Of a stretch of DNA of 64,000 bases, positions 38,677-47,838 are shown one piece after another (position 1 is the first letter of the stretch; every line of letters starts with the position of its first letter). The notes under the pieces were generated by a model, which did not search any database, was not told the DNA's origin, and was given only the letters and a program-made list of their open reading frames with translations. Position numbers and translations under genes: made by a program. This DNA is from JALORV01 sp963791235 (GTDB lineage: Bacteria > Pseudomonadota > Gammaproteobacteria > Burkholderiales > Burkholderiaceae_F): assembly GCA_963791235.1 (NCBI GenBank), contig CAWBRW010000030.1:62001-126000 (forward strand), given 5' to 3'.

Positions 38677-39550
38677 ATGATCTCGTTAATCCGCCGCCAC
38701 ACCGCCGCCCTGGCGATCCTGGCTGCTGCAGTCTGTGCTGCACCCACCGCAGTGATCGCCCAGGACACATCGAAGGCGGCTCCGGCCGCGGAAGCGCCTG
38801 CCGCCGCCCCCGCTACACCAGCGGCCGGCGCCGGCACCGGCTCCCGTGCCGACCGTGACGAAGGAAACCATCGACAACCCGTACGGCCTCGAAGCGCTGT
38901 GGCGTCAGGGCGACTTCGTCTCCAAGGGCACGCTGATCATCCTGGTGATCATGTCGATGGGCAGCTGGTACATCATCTTCGTGAAGCTCTGGGAGCAGTT
39001 CAAGCTGATGCGCCAGGCGCGCGAGATGGCCGGCGCGTTCTGGAAGTCGACGTCGCTGCGCGACGGTGCGAAGAAGCTCAAGGATGGCAGCGCGTTCCGC
39101 TACATCGCGGAGACGGGCCTGGACGCCAACGAACACCACGAGGGCGCGCTGACCGAGAACATCGACCTCAACACCTGGGTCACGATGTCGGTGCAGCGCT
39201 CGGTCGACACGGTGCAGAGCCGTATGCAGGACGGGCTCGCGTTCCTTGCCACGGTGGGCTCCACGGCGCCGTTCGTCGGTCTTTTCGGTACGGTCTGGGG
39301 CATCTATCACGCGCTGACCGCCATCGGTATCGCTGGCCAGGCGTCGATCGACAAGGTCGCTGGCCCGGTCGGTGAAGCGCTGATCATGACGGCCATCGGC
39401 CTGGCGGTCGCGGTGCCGGCGGTCATGGGCTACAACTGGCTGGTTCGCCGCAACAAGGTGGCGATGGATCTGGTCCGCACCTTCGGTGCCGACCTGCACG
39501 CCGTGCTGCTTGGCCGCAAGATCGAACTCAGAGGCGCGCCAGCGCGCTGA
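38677..39550 (+). CDS. exbB: ExbB proton-channel subunit with N-terminal periplasmic extension (one frameshift)
   Basis: About 290 residues. A signal peptide (MISLIRRHTAALAILAAAVC...IAQ) and an Ala/Pro-rich linker precede the three-helix ExbB/MotA/TolQ core, with FVGLFGTVWGIYHALTAIG in the channel. The frame slips once near 38825 within the GCC/CCG-rich linker. The core continues in the next frame as VPTVTKETIDNPYGLEALW. It forms the TonB motor with the ExbD proteins. SD AGGAGA precedes ATG 38677. Confidence 0.9.
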
Positions 39551-39575
39551 GCGCAGGCGCAAACGGAGGCCAGCC

Positions 39576-40007
39576 ATGGCGATGAACGTCGGACAAGCCG
39601 AGGGCGGCGAAGACGAAGCCATCTCGACGATCAACACCACGCCCCTGGTGGACGTGATGCTGGTGCTGTTGATCATCTTCCTCGTCACGATTCCGGTCAT
39701 TACGCAATCGGTGCCGCTGAAGCTGCCCGAGGAAATCAACGTTCCGCGGCAGACCAAGCCGGAGAACGTCGAGATCGCCGTCACCAAGGACGGCGATGTG
39801 TTCTGGGGCCTGCAGCCGGTGCGCGACAACGATGAACTGGTCGACCGCCTGAAGAAGGTGGCCGTGCAGCTGCCGCAGCCCGAAGTGCACATCCGGGGTG
39901 ACCTGGCGGGCCGCTACGAATTCGTTGGCCGCGTTGTGTTCGCGGCGCAGCGTGCCGGCATCCAGAAGATCGGCTTCGTGACCGAACCGCCGGCGCGCGG
40001 CGGCTGA
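39576..40007 (+). CDS. exbD: ExbD proton-channel subunit, first copy
   Basis: A 143-residue ExbD/TolR protein. A short cytoplasmic start, one helix with the essential Asp26 (TTPLVDVMLVLLIIFLV), and a periplasmic domain that binds TonB. It starts MAMNVGQAEGGEDEAI, and an SD (GGAGG) precedes ATG 39576. A second, different exbD follows immediately. Confidence 0.92.
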   Translation: MAMNVGQAEGGEDEAISTINTTPLVDVMLVLLIIFLVTIPVITQSVPLKLPEEINVPRQTKPENVEIAVTKDGDVFWGLQPVRDNDELVDRLKKVAVQLPQPEVHIRGDLAGRYEFVGRVVFAAQRAGIQKIGFVTEPPARGG

Positions 40008-40030
40008 CCGACGACTGCAAGGAGCTATCC

Positions 40031-40462
40031 ATGGCGATGAATGTCGGTCCGGCAAGCGGCTCGCAGGACCCGGACGTGATGGTCGAGATCAACACCACGC
40101 CGCTGATCGACGTGATGCTGGTGCTGCTGGTGATGCTGATCATCACGATCCCGATCCAGCTGCACTCGGTCAATCTCAACATGCCGGTCGGCACGCCGCC
40201 GCCGCAAGTCGAAAAACCGGTGGTGATCACGGTGGATGTCGATTTCGACGGCACGATCTACTGGAATGGCGACATCGTCGCCAACAAGGAGGCGCTCGAG
40301 TCGCGACTGCGCGACGCTGCGGCGCAGCCGGTGCAGCCCGAGGTGCATTTGCGCCCGAACAAGCTCGCCGAGTACAAGGATGTGGCGGCCGTCATGGCGT
40401 CGGCCCAGCGCCTCGGTGTGACCAAGCTCGGCCTGGTGGGCAACGAGCAGTTCGTCCGCTGA
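40031..40462 (+). CDS. exbD: ExbD proton-channel subunit, second copy
   Basis: Also 143 residues, starting MAMNVGPASGSQDPDVMVEI with Asp27 in TTPLIDVMLVLLVML. The membrane part resembles the first copy, but the periplasmic part differs substantially (QLHSVNLNMPVGTPPPQVEK), so the two are not a recent duplication. Tandem exbD genes are typical of Xanthomonas-like TonB clusters, where the second copy can be needed for specific functions. Confidence 0.92.
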   Translation: MAMNVGPASGSQDPDVMVEINTTPLIDVMLVLLVMLIITIPIQLHSVNLNMPVGTPPPQVEKPVVITVDVDFDGTIYWNGDIVANKEALESRLRDAAAQPVQPEVHLRPNKLAEYKDVAAVMASAQRLGVTKLGLVGNEQFVR

Positions 40463-40470
40463 GCCTGTCG

Positions 40471-41658
40471 ATGAACGTCCTGATCCGCGCCCTGGTGGCG
40501 TTCGCGCTTGCCGCGAGCGTTCATGTCGCGCACGCCCAGCTGCGCCCCGAGGTCGGCAAGCCCCTGCAGCAGGCGTCGGAGTTCCTGAAGTCGGGCCGCG
40601 CCAAGGAGGCGCTGGCAAAGGTGCGCGAGGCTGACGCCGTCGCCAACAAGACGCCCGCCGAGCAACTGACGGTCGACCGGATGCGCGGCGCCGCGGCGGC
40701 GCGTGCAGGCGACCCGCAGACCGCCATCAGGTCGTTCGAGGCAACGATGGCATCGGGCAAGCTCAGCCCGGCCGAACAGGCGCAGACGGCCGAGCAGCTC
40801 GCCTTCCTGTACTCGCAGGTGAAGGACTGGGGCAAGACGCGCGAGTGGGCGCAGAAGGCCCGGCAGATGGGCGGAAACGCGACCGAACTCGACAAACTGC
40901 TCGCCTACGTCAACTCCCAGTCCGGGGACTTCGCTGCCATCGCGCGCGACGCGCAGGCCGCCATCGAGGCGGCGGAGAAGGCCGGGCGCCGCCCCGAAGA
41001 GGCGGACCTGCTGCGCCTGTCCGACGCATTGCGCCGCACCGGCAACAACGCCGGGCAGTCGGCGGTGCTCGAAAAGCTGGTGACCTATTACCCGAAGCAG
41101 GAATACTGGGCGATCGTCCTGGGTCGCATCCAGAGCAAGCCCGGGTTCTCGGGCCGCCTGACGTTCGACGTCATGCGGCTGAGGCGTGAGACCAAGACGC
41201 TCGAGACGGCGGAAGACTATGTCGAGATGACCCAGCTTGCGCTGCAAAATGGCCAGGCGGCGGAAGCGAAGGCGGTCATCGATGAGGGCTTTGCCCGCGG
41301 CATCGTCGGCAAGGGGGCCGAGGCCGAGCGGCAGAAGCGCCTCCAGGCACTGGCCGTGCAGAAGGCCAATGACGCGCCGAACGAACTCGCCAAGGCCGAA
41401 GCCGAGTCTTCAGGCGACGCCAATGCCCTGGTGCGCATCGGCATGGCCTACACCGGGCTCGGACAGTACGACAAGGGCATTGCGCTGATGCAGAAGGGCA
41501 TCGCCGCGGGTGGGCACAAGCACCTGGACGACGCACGCCTGCATCTCGGCATTGCCTACCTGCGCGCCGGCAACAAGGCCAAGGCCAGCGAAACGCTGCG
41601 CGCGGTCAAGGGCACCGACGGCGCGGCAGACCTCGCGCGGCTCTGGACGCGCGTCTAG
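40471..41658 (+). CDS. TPR-repeat periplasmic protein of the TonB cluster
   Basis: A 395-residue protein with a signal peptide (to about residue 22, VAHA) and several tetratricopeptide-like helical repeats (for example LVRIGMAYTGLGQYDKGIAL near the C-terminus). It starts eight bases after the second exbD. TPR proteins following exbB-exbD-exbD are a known arrangement in this group (TtpA/TtpC-like accessory factors), probably helping assemble or regulate the TonB machine. The exact role is not known. Confidence 0.8.
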   Translation: MNVLIRALVAFALAASVHVAHAQLRPEVGKPLQQASEFLKSGRAKEALAKVREADAVANKTPAEQLTVDRMRGAAAARAGDPQTAIRSFEATMASGKLSPAEQAQTAEQLAFLYSQVKDWGKTREWAQKARQMGGNATELDKLLAYVNSQSGDFAAIARDAQAAIEAAEKAGRRPEEADLLRLSDALRRTGNNAGQSAVLEKLVTYYPKQEYWAIVLGRIQSKPGFSGRLTFDVMRLRRETKTLETAEDYVEMTQLALQNGQAAEAKAVIDEGFARGIVGKGAEAERQKRLQALAVQKANDAPNELAKAEAESSGDANALVRIGMAYTGLGQYDKGIALMQKGIAAGGHKHLDDARLHLGIAYLRAGNKAKASETLRAVKGTDGAADLARLWTRV

Positions 41659-41736
41659 CGGCGCAATTTCACGCTGCCGGGTTGCGCTGCATCGGCCAAC
41701 CGGGTCACAGGTCGGCCCCTGTTCCGGTGTGCCGGC

Positions 41737-42153
41737 CTACTTCCTCAAAGTTGACAGATAGGCGACGACGTCCTCGATCTGTTCAGCCGTCAGGGCGGGC
41801 GACGGGGTGCCGAAGCTGGTCTTGTGAAAGCTGGGCATCGCGGTGCCCTTGGTGACGCGCGACAGATCGACCACGGACAACCGCAACTGCGCCGGGGTCA
41901 ACGCCGCGCCGACACCGTCGAGTGCGGGCCCCTTGGTTCCGCCGGGCTGCATCTCCTTGTCCTTGATCGAGTGACAAGTGAGGCAGTTGGCCGGGCCGCG
42001 CTTGATCAACAGCGCCTTGCCGCGGGCGGCGTCGCCCGGCTTGCCGGTCAGCGACTGCGGGATGCCGTCACCGACCACCTTGTAGTCCGCCACCTGGGCC
42101 TGCACGCCACCGGCCAGTCCAAGGGCCACGCTCAACCAGAGTAAGCGCCTCAT
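41737..42153 (-). CDS. SoxX-like monohaem cytochrome c
   Basis: A 138-residue protein with a signal peptide (to about 20, VQAQ), one haem motif CLTCH (57-61) and likely axial Met106 (TAMPSFH). The segment PAQLRLSVVDLSRV followed by a C-terminal ALTAEQIEDVVAYLSTLR matches SoxX, the electron-accepting partner of SoxA in thiosulfate oxidation. No soxA, Y, Z or B is in the window, so its partner is unknown, and another cytochrome role is possible. It converges with the TPR gene and shares strand with the receptor gene beyond its start. Confidence 0.75.
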   Translation of the reverse strand: MRRLLWLSVALGLAGGVQAQVADYKVVGDGIPQSLTGKPGDAARGKALLIKRGPANCLTCHSIKDKEMQPGGTKGPALDGVGAALTPAQLRLSVVDLSRVTKGTAMPSFHKTSFGTPSPALTAEQIEDVVAYLSTLRK

Positions 42154-42396
42154 CGCGATTCCAGGGATACCTCCCCGCTCCGTGGTTACGCCCGGACCGG
42201 CCGCCCGTCGATGCGTGACGTCGCCAGGACTCCGGGTACGCGTGCAGTCTGGCGCGCCCTGAAATGTCGGTATTGGCCCAGAGCAATCCGGCGACTCGGG
42301 GACTTGCCTTCCGCCGTGCCTTCCTTTCATGTCACAGCAGGGCAAGCTGACCTCATCGGGCGCCGCCGTCCTGAATTGCGCCGCTCGGTGAGGACG

Positions 42397-42426
42397 AAAA
42401 AAAACGCCCGCGGTCTCCCGCGGGCG
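42397..42426 (-). terminator. Rho-independent terminator of the TonB-dependent receptor gene
   Basis: Read on the minus strand, a perfect 9-base stem (CGCCCGCGG/CCGCGGGCG, 42405-42426) with a 4-base loop is followed by eight T residues (A8 at 42397-42404 on the plus strand). It begins 28 bases after the receptor stop. The rest of the 300-base gap to the cytochrome start (42153) shows no gene. Confidence 0.9.
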
Positions 42427-42453
42427 CTTTAGACGAGAGTTCTTCGGTCTGTC

Positions 42454-45363
42454 TTAGAAGAACTTGTACTGCGCCGTCAGGTAGTACACCCGGCCCAGGG
42501 GGCTCGCGACCGTGGGGTCGTAGCCCATCTGGAAGTAGGTCTGCTGGTTGGTCACCGGCGGCTGGTTGTTGAACAGGTTGGTGATGCCCGCCACGAGGGC
42601 CAGGTTCTTCACGCCGGTCCAGCGGCCGTACAGGTCCCAGGTTCCCCACGGCGCCACCTTGTGGGTCGTGCCGTCGGCATTCGTGTACTCGTCCTCGTAG
42701 CCGCTCGAGTAGTTGTTGCCGAGCGTGACGGTCCACGGGCCGCTCATCCACGAACCGGCCAGATAGTGGCGATAGCGCTGCACCGGCCCGAAGCTGCGCG
42801 TAGGTGCCGACCGTCGACTGCCACTCCTGACCCGGGATGTAGGTGGTCTTCTGCTCCTGCTCGAAGATGTACGTGGCGTTGTACATGAACGTCAGGTCGC
42901 CGAAGCCGGTCTGCGGGATGCGCAGCTTGGCCTCGATGTCGACACCGTTGGTGTTCTGGTCGGCGATGTTCAGATACTGGTTGAACGCCGTATCCATCAC
43001 CAGGATGTTGCCGACGCCGGTCACGGGCAGCACGCGGGTCATCGGGAATTGCGAGTAGCCGCCGCTGCACGACAGCGTCGCCGCGTCGAAGCCGTCGATG
43101 CAGTCCTGGATGATCGTGTCGCCGTTCGGGTGGCCGATCAGGTCCTTCTGCTGGATCCACCAGAAGTCGACGCCGACCGAGAAGTCACGCGTCGGCTCAA
43201 GCACGAAGCCGACCGACCACTGGTCCGAGGTCTCGGGTTGCAGCTGTCTTGTTGCCCGAGTTCGTGACCGACAGCTGCGCACCGCAGTACAGCGGGTTGA
43301 AGATGCCGACATCTGCATCGCAGCCGCCCGGAACCTGCGCCTCGTACCACGGGTCGTTATAGGCACCGCCGGAGTTGGTCCGGGCCGGCAGCGCCACCAG
43401 GTCCGGGATCGTCGGGGCGCGGAAACCCTGGCCGTACGAGCCGCGCACCAGCAGTGCGCTGGTCGGCTGCCAGCGCAGGCCGACCTTCGGCGACACGTTG
43501 CTGCCGAAGTCGCTGTAGTCGTCCCAGCGCACGGCTACCTGGGCGTCGAGGTTCTTGATGATCGGGATCGACAGTTCGCCGAACAGCGAGAAGACGGTGC
43601 GGTCGCCCGTGATCAGCGAACTGCTCGCCCGCGCCGCCGATGATGTCGGACGAACCGAGAACCGCCGACGGCGTATCGGTGTACTCCTGGCTCTGGTACT
43701 GGAAGCCGACCGCCAATGCCATGCGGGCCGGCCGGCAGGTTCAGTGATCTCCTTCGACGCGACGCCGTCGATCACCCACGCGGTGGTCTTGGCCGTGCGC
43801 ATTTCGCCGAGCGGCCTGGGTCGCACTGAGCGCTGCAAGACCCGCGGCATCGTTGTAGCCGAACGGGTTGATGACGCCCGTGTACATCGCCGGCAGCAGC
43901 TTGGACTCGAGCAGGTAGCCAGCAAGATAGGTCTCCGTGGCCTCGCTCGAGACGTAGTACGTGCCGACGTTGTAGTCCCAGCCCCAGGCAAGGCCGGAAG
44001 CGCCGAGCAGGATGCGGTACTCGTCGGTCTCGACCTCGTTGGTCCGCGGGCCGGTCTCGAGCGCGCGCCAGTAGAGGTTCAGGTCACCGGTAACGGGCCT
44101 GCTCGCGATGGCCGGGACGATGCCGTTGCCCGGGTAGTACTTGCCGCCCTCCGGGTACAGCAGCGGCAGCGTGGTGCCGTCCGGCTGCTTCTTGGTGGTC
44201 GCTTCCGATGCCGGCGTCTGCGAAATGCGGAAGGTCGACGTCTGCTTGGCCCACGAGGCTTCGGCGAAGATCTGCGTGTCCGCGTTCAGCTGGAACGTGC
44301 CGCGGCCGAGGAACGACAACACCTCGTTTTCCGGCAGGATGTCGATCTGGCTCGCGTAGTCGTAGCGGCAGCGGGTGGAGGTCTGGGAAAGCTGACCAGG
44401 CCCGGCTGCCGGGATCGAGCCTGAAGACAGCAGGTCGTAAGACGCGGGAATCGTGCAACCGGCGGACGGGAAGATACCCTGGTACGGATCCGTACGAACG
44501 CCAGGAGCCGCACCGGTAAATGCCGGCGCGTACGGGCTGAAGAACCCGCTGTCTGCTGAGATGTTGGCCGGGAACGAGTTCGAGCTGGTCCGCTGCGCAA
44601 ACTCGTAACCGAGCACGTTCGGATCGATCGAGATGTCGCGGCGCAGCGCCGTCTTCGAGAAATCGCGGTCCTTCGCCGCGACCGACTCCTGCTTGGTGTA
44701 CGCAAACACGCCGAAGACGTTGAAACGGTCCTTGGCGAGATCGCCCCAGCCGGCGAGGATGTTGGCCTGAAACTGTTCGCCGCCCTCTTCCTGCGGCAGG
44801 AAGTAACCGCCGTAGACCTGCACACCGGAATAGTCCTTGCGCGTGATGAAGTTGATCACGCCGCCGACCGCGTCCGTACCGTAGATGGCCGACGCGCCTT
44901 CGCGCAGCACTTCGACACGGTCGATCGCTGCGAACGGGATCTGCTGCAGGTTCACCGCGCCGCCGTCGAAGGCGTACACCGCCATGCGGCGTCCATTCAG
45001 CAGGATCAGCGTGCTGTTGCCGCCGAGGCCGCGCAGCGAGGCGGCGGATAAGCCGGGTCGTGCCGCGTCGCCCAGTGCAAGCGATTGGTTGTAACCCTGG
45101 CCAGAGTTGGCGACCAGCTTATCGACCAGCTGCGCGGCGTTGACGACGCCCATTTGATCGATTTCTTGGCGCGTGACGGTGGTGACCGGCAGCGCGGACT
45201 CGCCCTCGATGCGCTTGATCGCCGAACCCGTGATCTCCACCCGCTCGAGCTGCTGTGTAGAAGGTGGTGTCGTCTGGGCAAGGGCCGGGCTGATGATCGC
45301 GGTACACGCCAGACCACCGAACGCGATCGCTAGCGCTCGGGTAATCGGTTTCGCTTGAAACAT
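42454..45363 (-). CDS. TonB-dependent outer membrane receptor (frameshifted here)
   Basis: A receptor of about 970 residues. A signal peptide (to ALA around 29) is followed by a TonB-box region, a plug domain with the classic segments RVEITGSAIKRIEGESALPV, LRGLGGNSTLILLNGRRM and DRVEVLREGASAIYGTDAVG, and a long barrel ending in aromatic QYKFF. The first 535 residues are intact. Breaks near 43800, 43735, 43620, 43245 and 42790 fragment the rest. It resembles large oligomer-type receptors of Xanthomonas-like bacteria and not a classical siderophore receptor. Divergent from a secreted S9 peptidase gene, it may import peptides; that is an inference. Confidence 0.88.
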
Positions 45364-45750
45364 TGGGTACTCCCCCTTTTGCTGACAGTTGGTTCATCGC
45401 ACCCGAACGCCAGGTCGGTGGTCTCCTCAACCGCCCACCAAGCACTCCTGCGCGAGTGGGAGGATTGTTACGGCGCCATTACTGGCTCGCAAACAAAAGT
45501 TCCCTTGATGATGAGTACTGTTGTATTTCACCTACAGGGAATCCCCCGCAGCCTGCCTGCAACGCGCTTGCGCCAGAGCCAGCAGGACACGCGTTGGCGT
45601 ATTGCGCCGCAACAAGAATGCGCTGCCGCGGGTGGCACGACTTGCTGCGCCGCCCCAAACGGTGGCAGCCTTCGCGGCTGGGAAACGTCGCGCGGCGACT
45701 GTGTGCGCGCCGAGTCTTCGGATAACGAATTCCACCTTGCGAGTTTTTCG
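45364..45750. other. 387-base divergent intergenic region, receptor / S9 peptidase
   Basis: The only feature I can support is a purine-rich SD for the receptor (GGGGGAG on the minus strand, just upstream of 45363). An open frame on the plus strand crosses the whole gap into the peptidase gene but has no signal peptide or homology before ATG 45751. Both promoters should lie here. No palindrome or repeat stands out. Confidence 0.4.
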
Positions 45751-47760
45751 ATGAATCTTGTCAAACGACTGCTGACCGCGTTCGCCGTCGTGATGTTCTT
45801 GCCGGCGGCTATCGCCCAGACGGCTCCTGCATCCGCCGGCAAGCCCATACCGGTCGAAGACTTTTTCAAGAACCCGCGCTTCACCCAGGTGACGCTGTCG
45901 CCGAGCGGTCGTTACCTGGCGGCGATCATTCCGATCAATGACCGCCGCAACATCGCAGTCATCGACCTGAACGATACGACCCAGGTGAACGTCATCACGG
46001 CGTTCAAGGAAAGCGACGTGCGCTCGATCGCGTGGGTCAACGACGATCGACTGGTCTATTCCCTGGTCGATCTGCAGCGGCCGTTGGCCGACCAGCTCGG
46101 TGCGGGGCTCTTCGCGGTCAACCGCGATGCGACCGCGTATCGTGAGCTCTCTGCCGTTGAAGTGCGTGACGCGAGGGGTAACCGGGCCACGGCGTCGGTG
46201 CCCCGGTACGCCGCCCTGCACGACGTCATGCGTCCGGTGCAGGGGGACGACATCATCGTTACGTCCAACGAGCGGAACCTGCGGTTTCCCGATCTGTTCC
46301 GCATGGATACCAGGACCGGGCGCAAGACGCTGATCACCGAGTCGCGGCCCGGAGATGTCGTTCGCTGGGTCATCGACCGCGACTACGTCGCACGCGCGGC
46401 CGTGACCACGGCCGACAAGTTCAGCGCCGACAAGGACAAGCTGAAGCAGACGGTCTGGTACCGCGAGTCAGCGACTGCGCCCTGGCGCAAGGTGGTCGAG
46501 TTCCATCCCTTCACCGAACCGCAGAAGCAGACCAGCCCGGTCGCGTTCGATTACGAGGGTCGGCTGATCCTTGCTGCACGAAATGGCGAGGACCGCGAGG
46601 CGCTGTATTACTACGACCCGGCCGGCAACAAACTGGGCGAGCGCCTGGTCGCGCACAAGGACTACGACGTCGATGGCGGGCTGCTGTTCGACTACAACAC
46701 GAAGAAGCTGGTCGGCGTCCGGATCGACGGCGAGAAGACCGAGCAGTTCTGGTTCGACAAGGACTGGGCCACCTGGCACAAGATGCTTGACCAGGCGCTG
46801 CCCGGCCATGTGAACCTGATCTCGCGCAACACCGACGGAAAGCGGCTGCTGGTCTACTCCTATTCGGACAAGGACCCGGGCAAGTACTACCTGTTCGACA
46901 CCGAGAAGCGGCAGCTGATCGAGTTCCTCGCGGTCAGGCCGTGGATCAAGCCGCAGGAGATGGGCGAACAGCGGTTCATTCGCTATCAGGCGCGCGACGG
47001 CATGAGCATCCCGGCGTACCTGACGTTGCCGGCCGGCAAGCCGGCCAAGGACCTGCCGCTCGTGGTGCTGGTGCATGGCGGCCCGTACCTGCGTGGCGAG
47101 ACCTGGGGCTTCGACCGCGAGGCGCAGTTCCTGGCTTCGCGCGGCTATGCCGTGCTGCAGGCGGACTTCCGCGGCAGCACCGGTTACGGATGGAAGCACT
47201 ACTCGTCCGGCCTCAAGCAGTGGGGTCTGACGATGCAGGATGACCTTAACGACGGCGTCGACGCATTGGTCAAGCAGGGCATCGTCAACAAGGACCGCGT
47301 CTGCATCGCCGGCGCCAGCTATGGCGGCTACGCAGTAATGATGGGCCTGGTGCGCGATCCGCAGATCTGGAAGTGCGGGATCAACTGGGTCGGCGTCACC
47401 GACCTCTCACTGCTGACCAATGCCACATGGTCCGATACGAACCAGTACTGGGACGACGCGGAAGAGTGGTACAAGTTCGCCATTGGCGATTCCAGTGCAG
47501 ACAGGCAACGCTTCGAGCAGACCTCGCCGCTGCGCAATGCCGGCAAGATCACGCGGCCGGTGCTGATGGCGTACGGGGCGGACGACCAGCGCGTACCGAT
47601 CGAGCACGGTGAGCGCATGAAGTCAGCGCTGGAGAGCAACAAAGTGCCGGTCGAGTACGTGCTGTACTCGAAGGAAGGGCACGGTTTCCTTCTGGAAGCC
47701 AACAACATCGACTTCTGGAAGCGGGTCGAAGCCTTCCTCGCGAAGAATCTCGGCAACTAG
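45751..47760 (+). CDS. Secreted S9 prolyl-oligopeptidase-family serine peptidase
   Basis: An intact 669-residue exported peptidase. A signal peptide (to about residue 22, AIAQ) is followed by a seven-bladed propeller region (about 40-400) and an alpha/beta-hydrolase domain with Ser523 (GASYGG), Asp612 (GADDQRVP) and His644 (KEGHGF). The motif LVHGGPYLRGE forms the oxyanion side. Such enzymes cut short peptides, often after proline or as dipeptidyl or acyl-aminoacyl peptidases. It is divergent from the receptor and adjacent to a peptide importer. Confidence 0.93.
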   Translation: MNLVKRLLTAFAVVMFLPAAIAQTAPASAGKPIPVEDFFKNPRFTQVTLSPSGRYLAAIIPINDRRNIAVIDLNDTTQVNVITAFKESDVRSIAWVNDDRLVYSLVDLQRPLADQLGAGLFAVNRDATAYRELSAVEVRDARGNRATASVPRYAALHDVMRPVQGDDIIVTSNERNLRFPDLFRMDTRTGRKTLITESRPGDVVRWVIDRDYVARAAVTTADKFSADKDKLKQTVWYRESATAPWRKVVEFHPFTEPQKQTSPVAFDYEGRLILAARNGEDREALYYYDPAGNKLGERLVAHKDYDVDGGLLFDYNTKKLVGVRIDGEKTEQFWFDKDWATWHKMLDQALPGHVNLISRNTDGKRLLVYSYSDKDPGKYYLFDTEKRQLIEFLAVRPWIKPQEMGEQRFIRYQARDGMSIPAYLTLPAGKPAKDLPLVVLVHGGPYLRGETWGFDREAQFLASRGYAVLQADFRGSTGYGWKHYSSGLKQWGLTMQDDLNDGVDALVKQGIVNKDRVCIAGASYGGYAVMMGLVRDPQIWKCGINWVGVTDLSLLTNATWSDTNQYWDDAEEWYKFAIGDSSADRQRFEQTSPLRNAGKITRPVLMAYGADDQRVPIEHGERMKSALESNKVPVEYVLYSKEGHGFLLEANNIDFWKRVEAFLAKNLGN

Positions 47761-47838
47761 CGCTGTAGCCCGGCCGGCGGCGGAACAGCGCATGGCGCTT
47801 GATCGAGTGTGTCGTCGACTCTCCGGTGCAGGCACTCG

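Noticed and set aside
41659..41736. A bidirectional terminator between the TPR and cytochrome genes
   Set aside because: An imperfect hairpin (AGGTCGGC/GCCGGCCT) exists, but the loop is long and no T-run follows on either strand.
45364..45750. An N-terminal extension of the S9 peptidase
   Set aside because: The in-frame extension lacks homology, while ATG 45751 begins a clean signal peptide.
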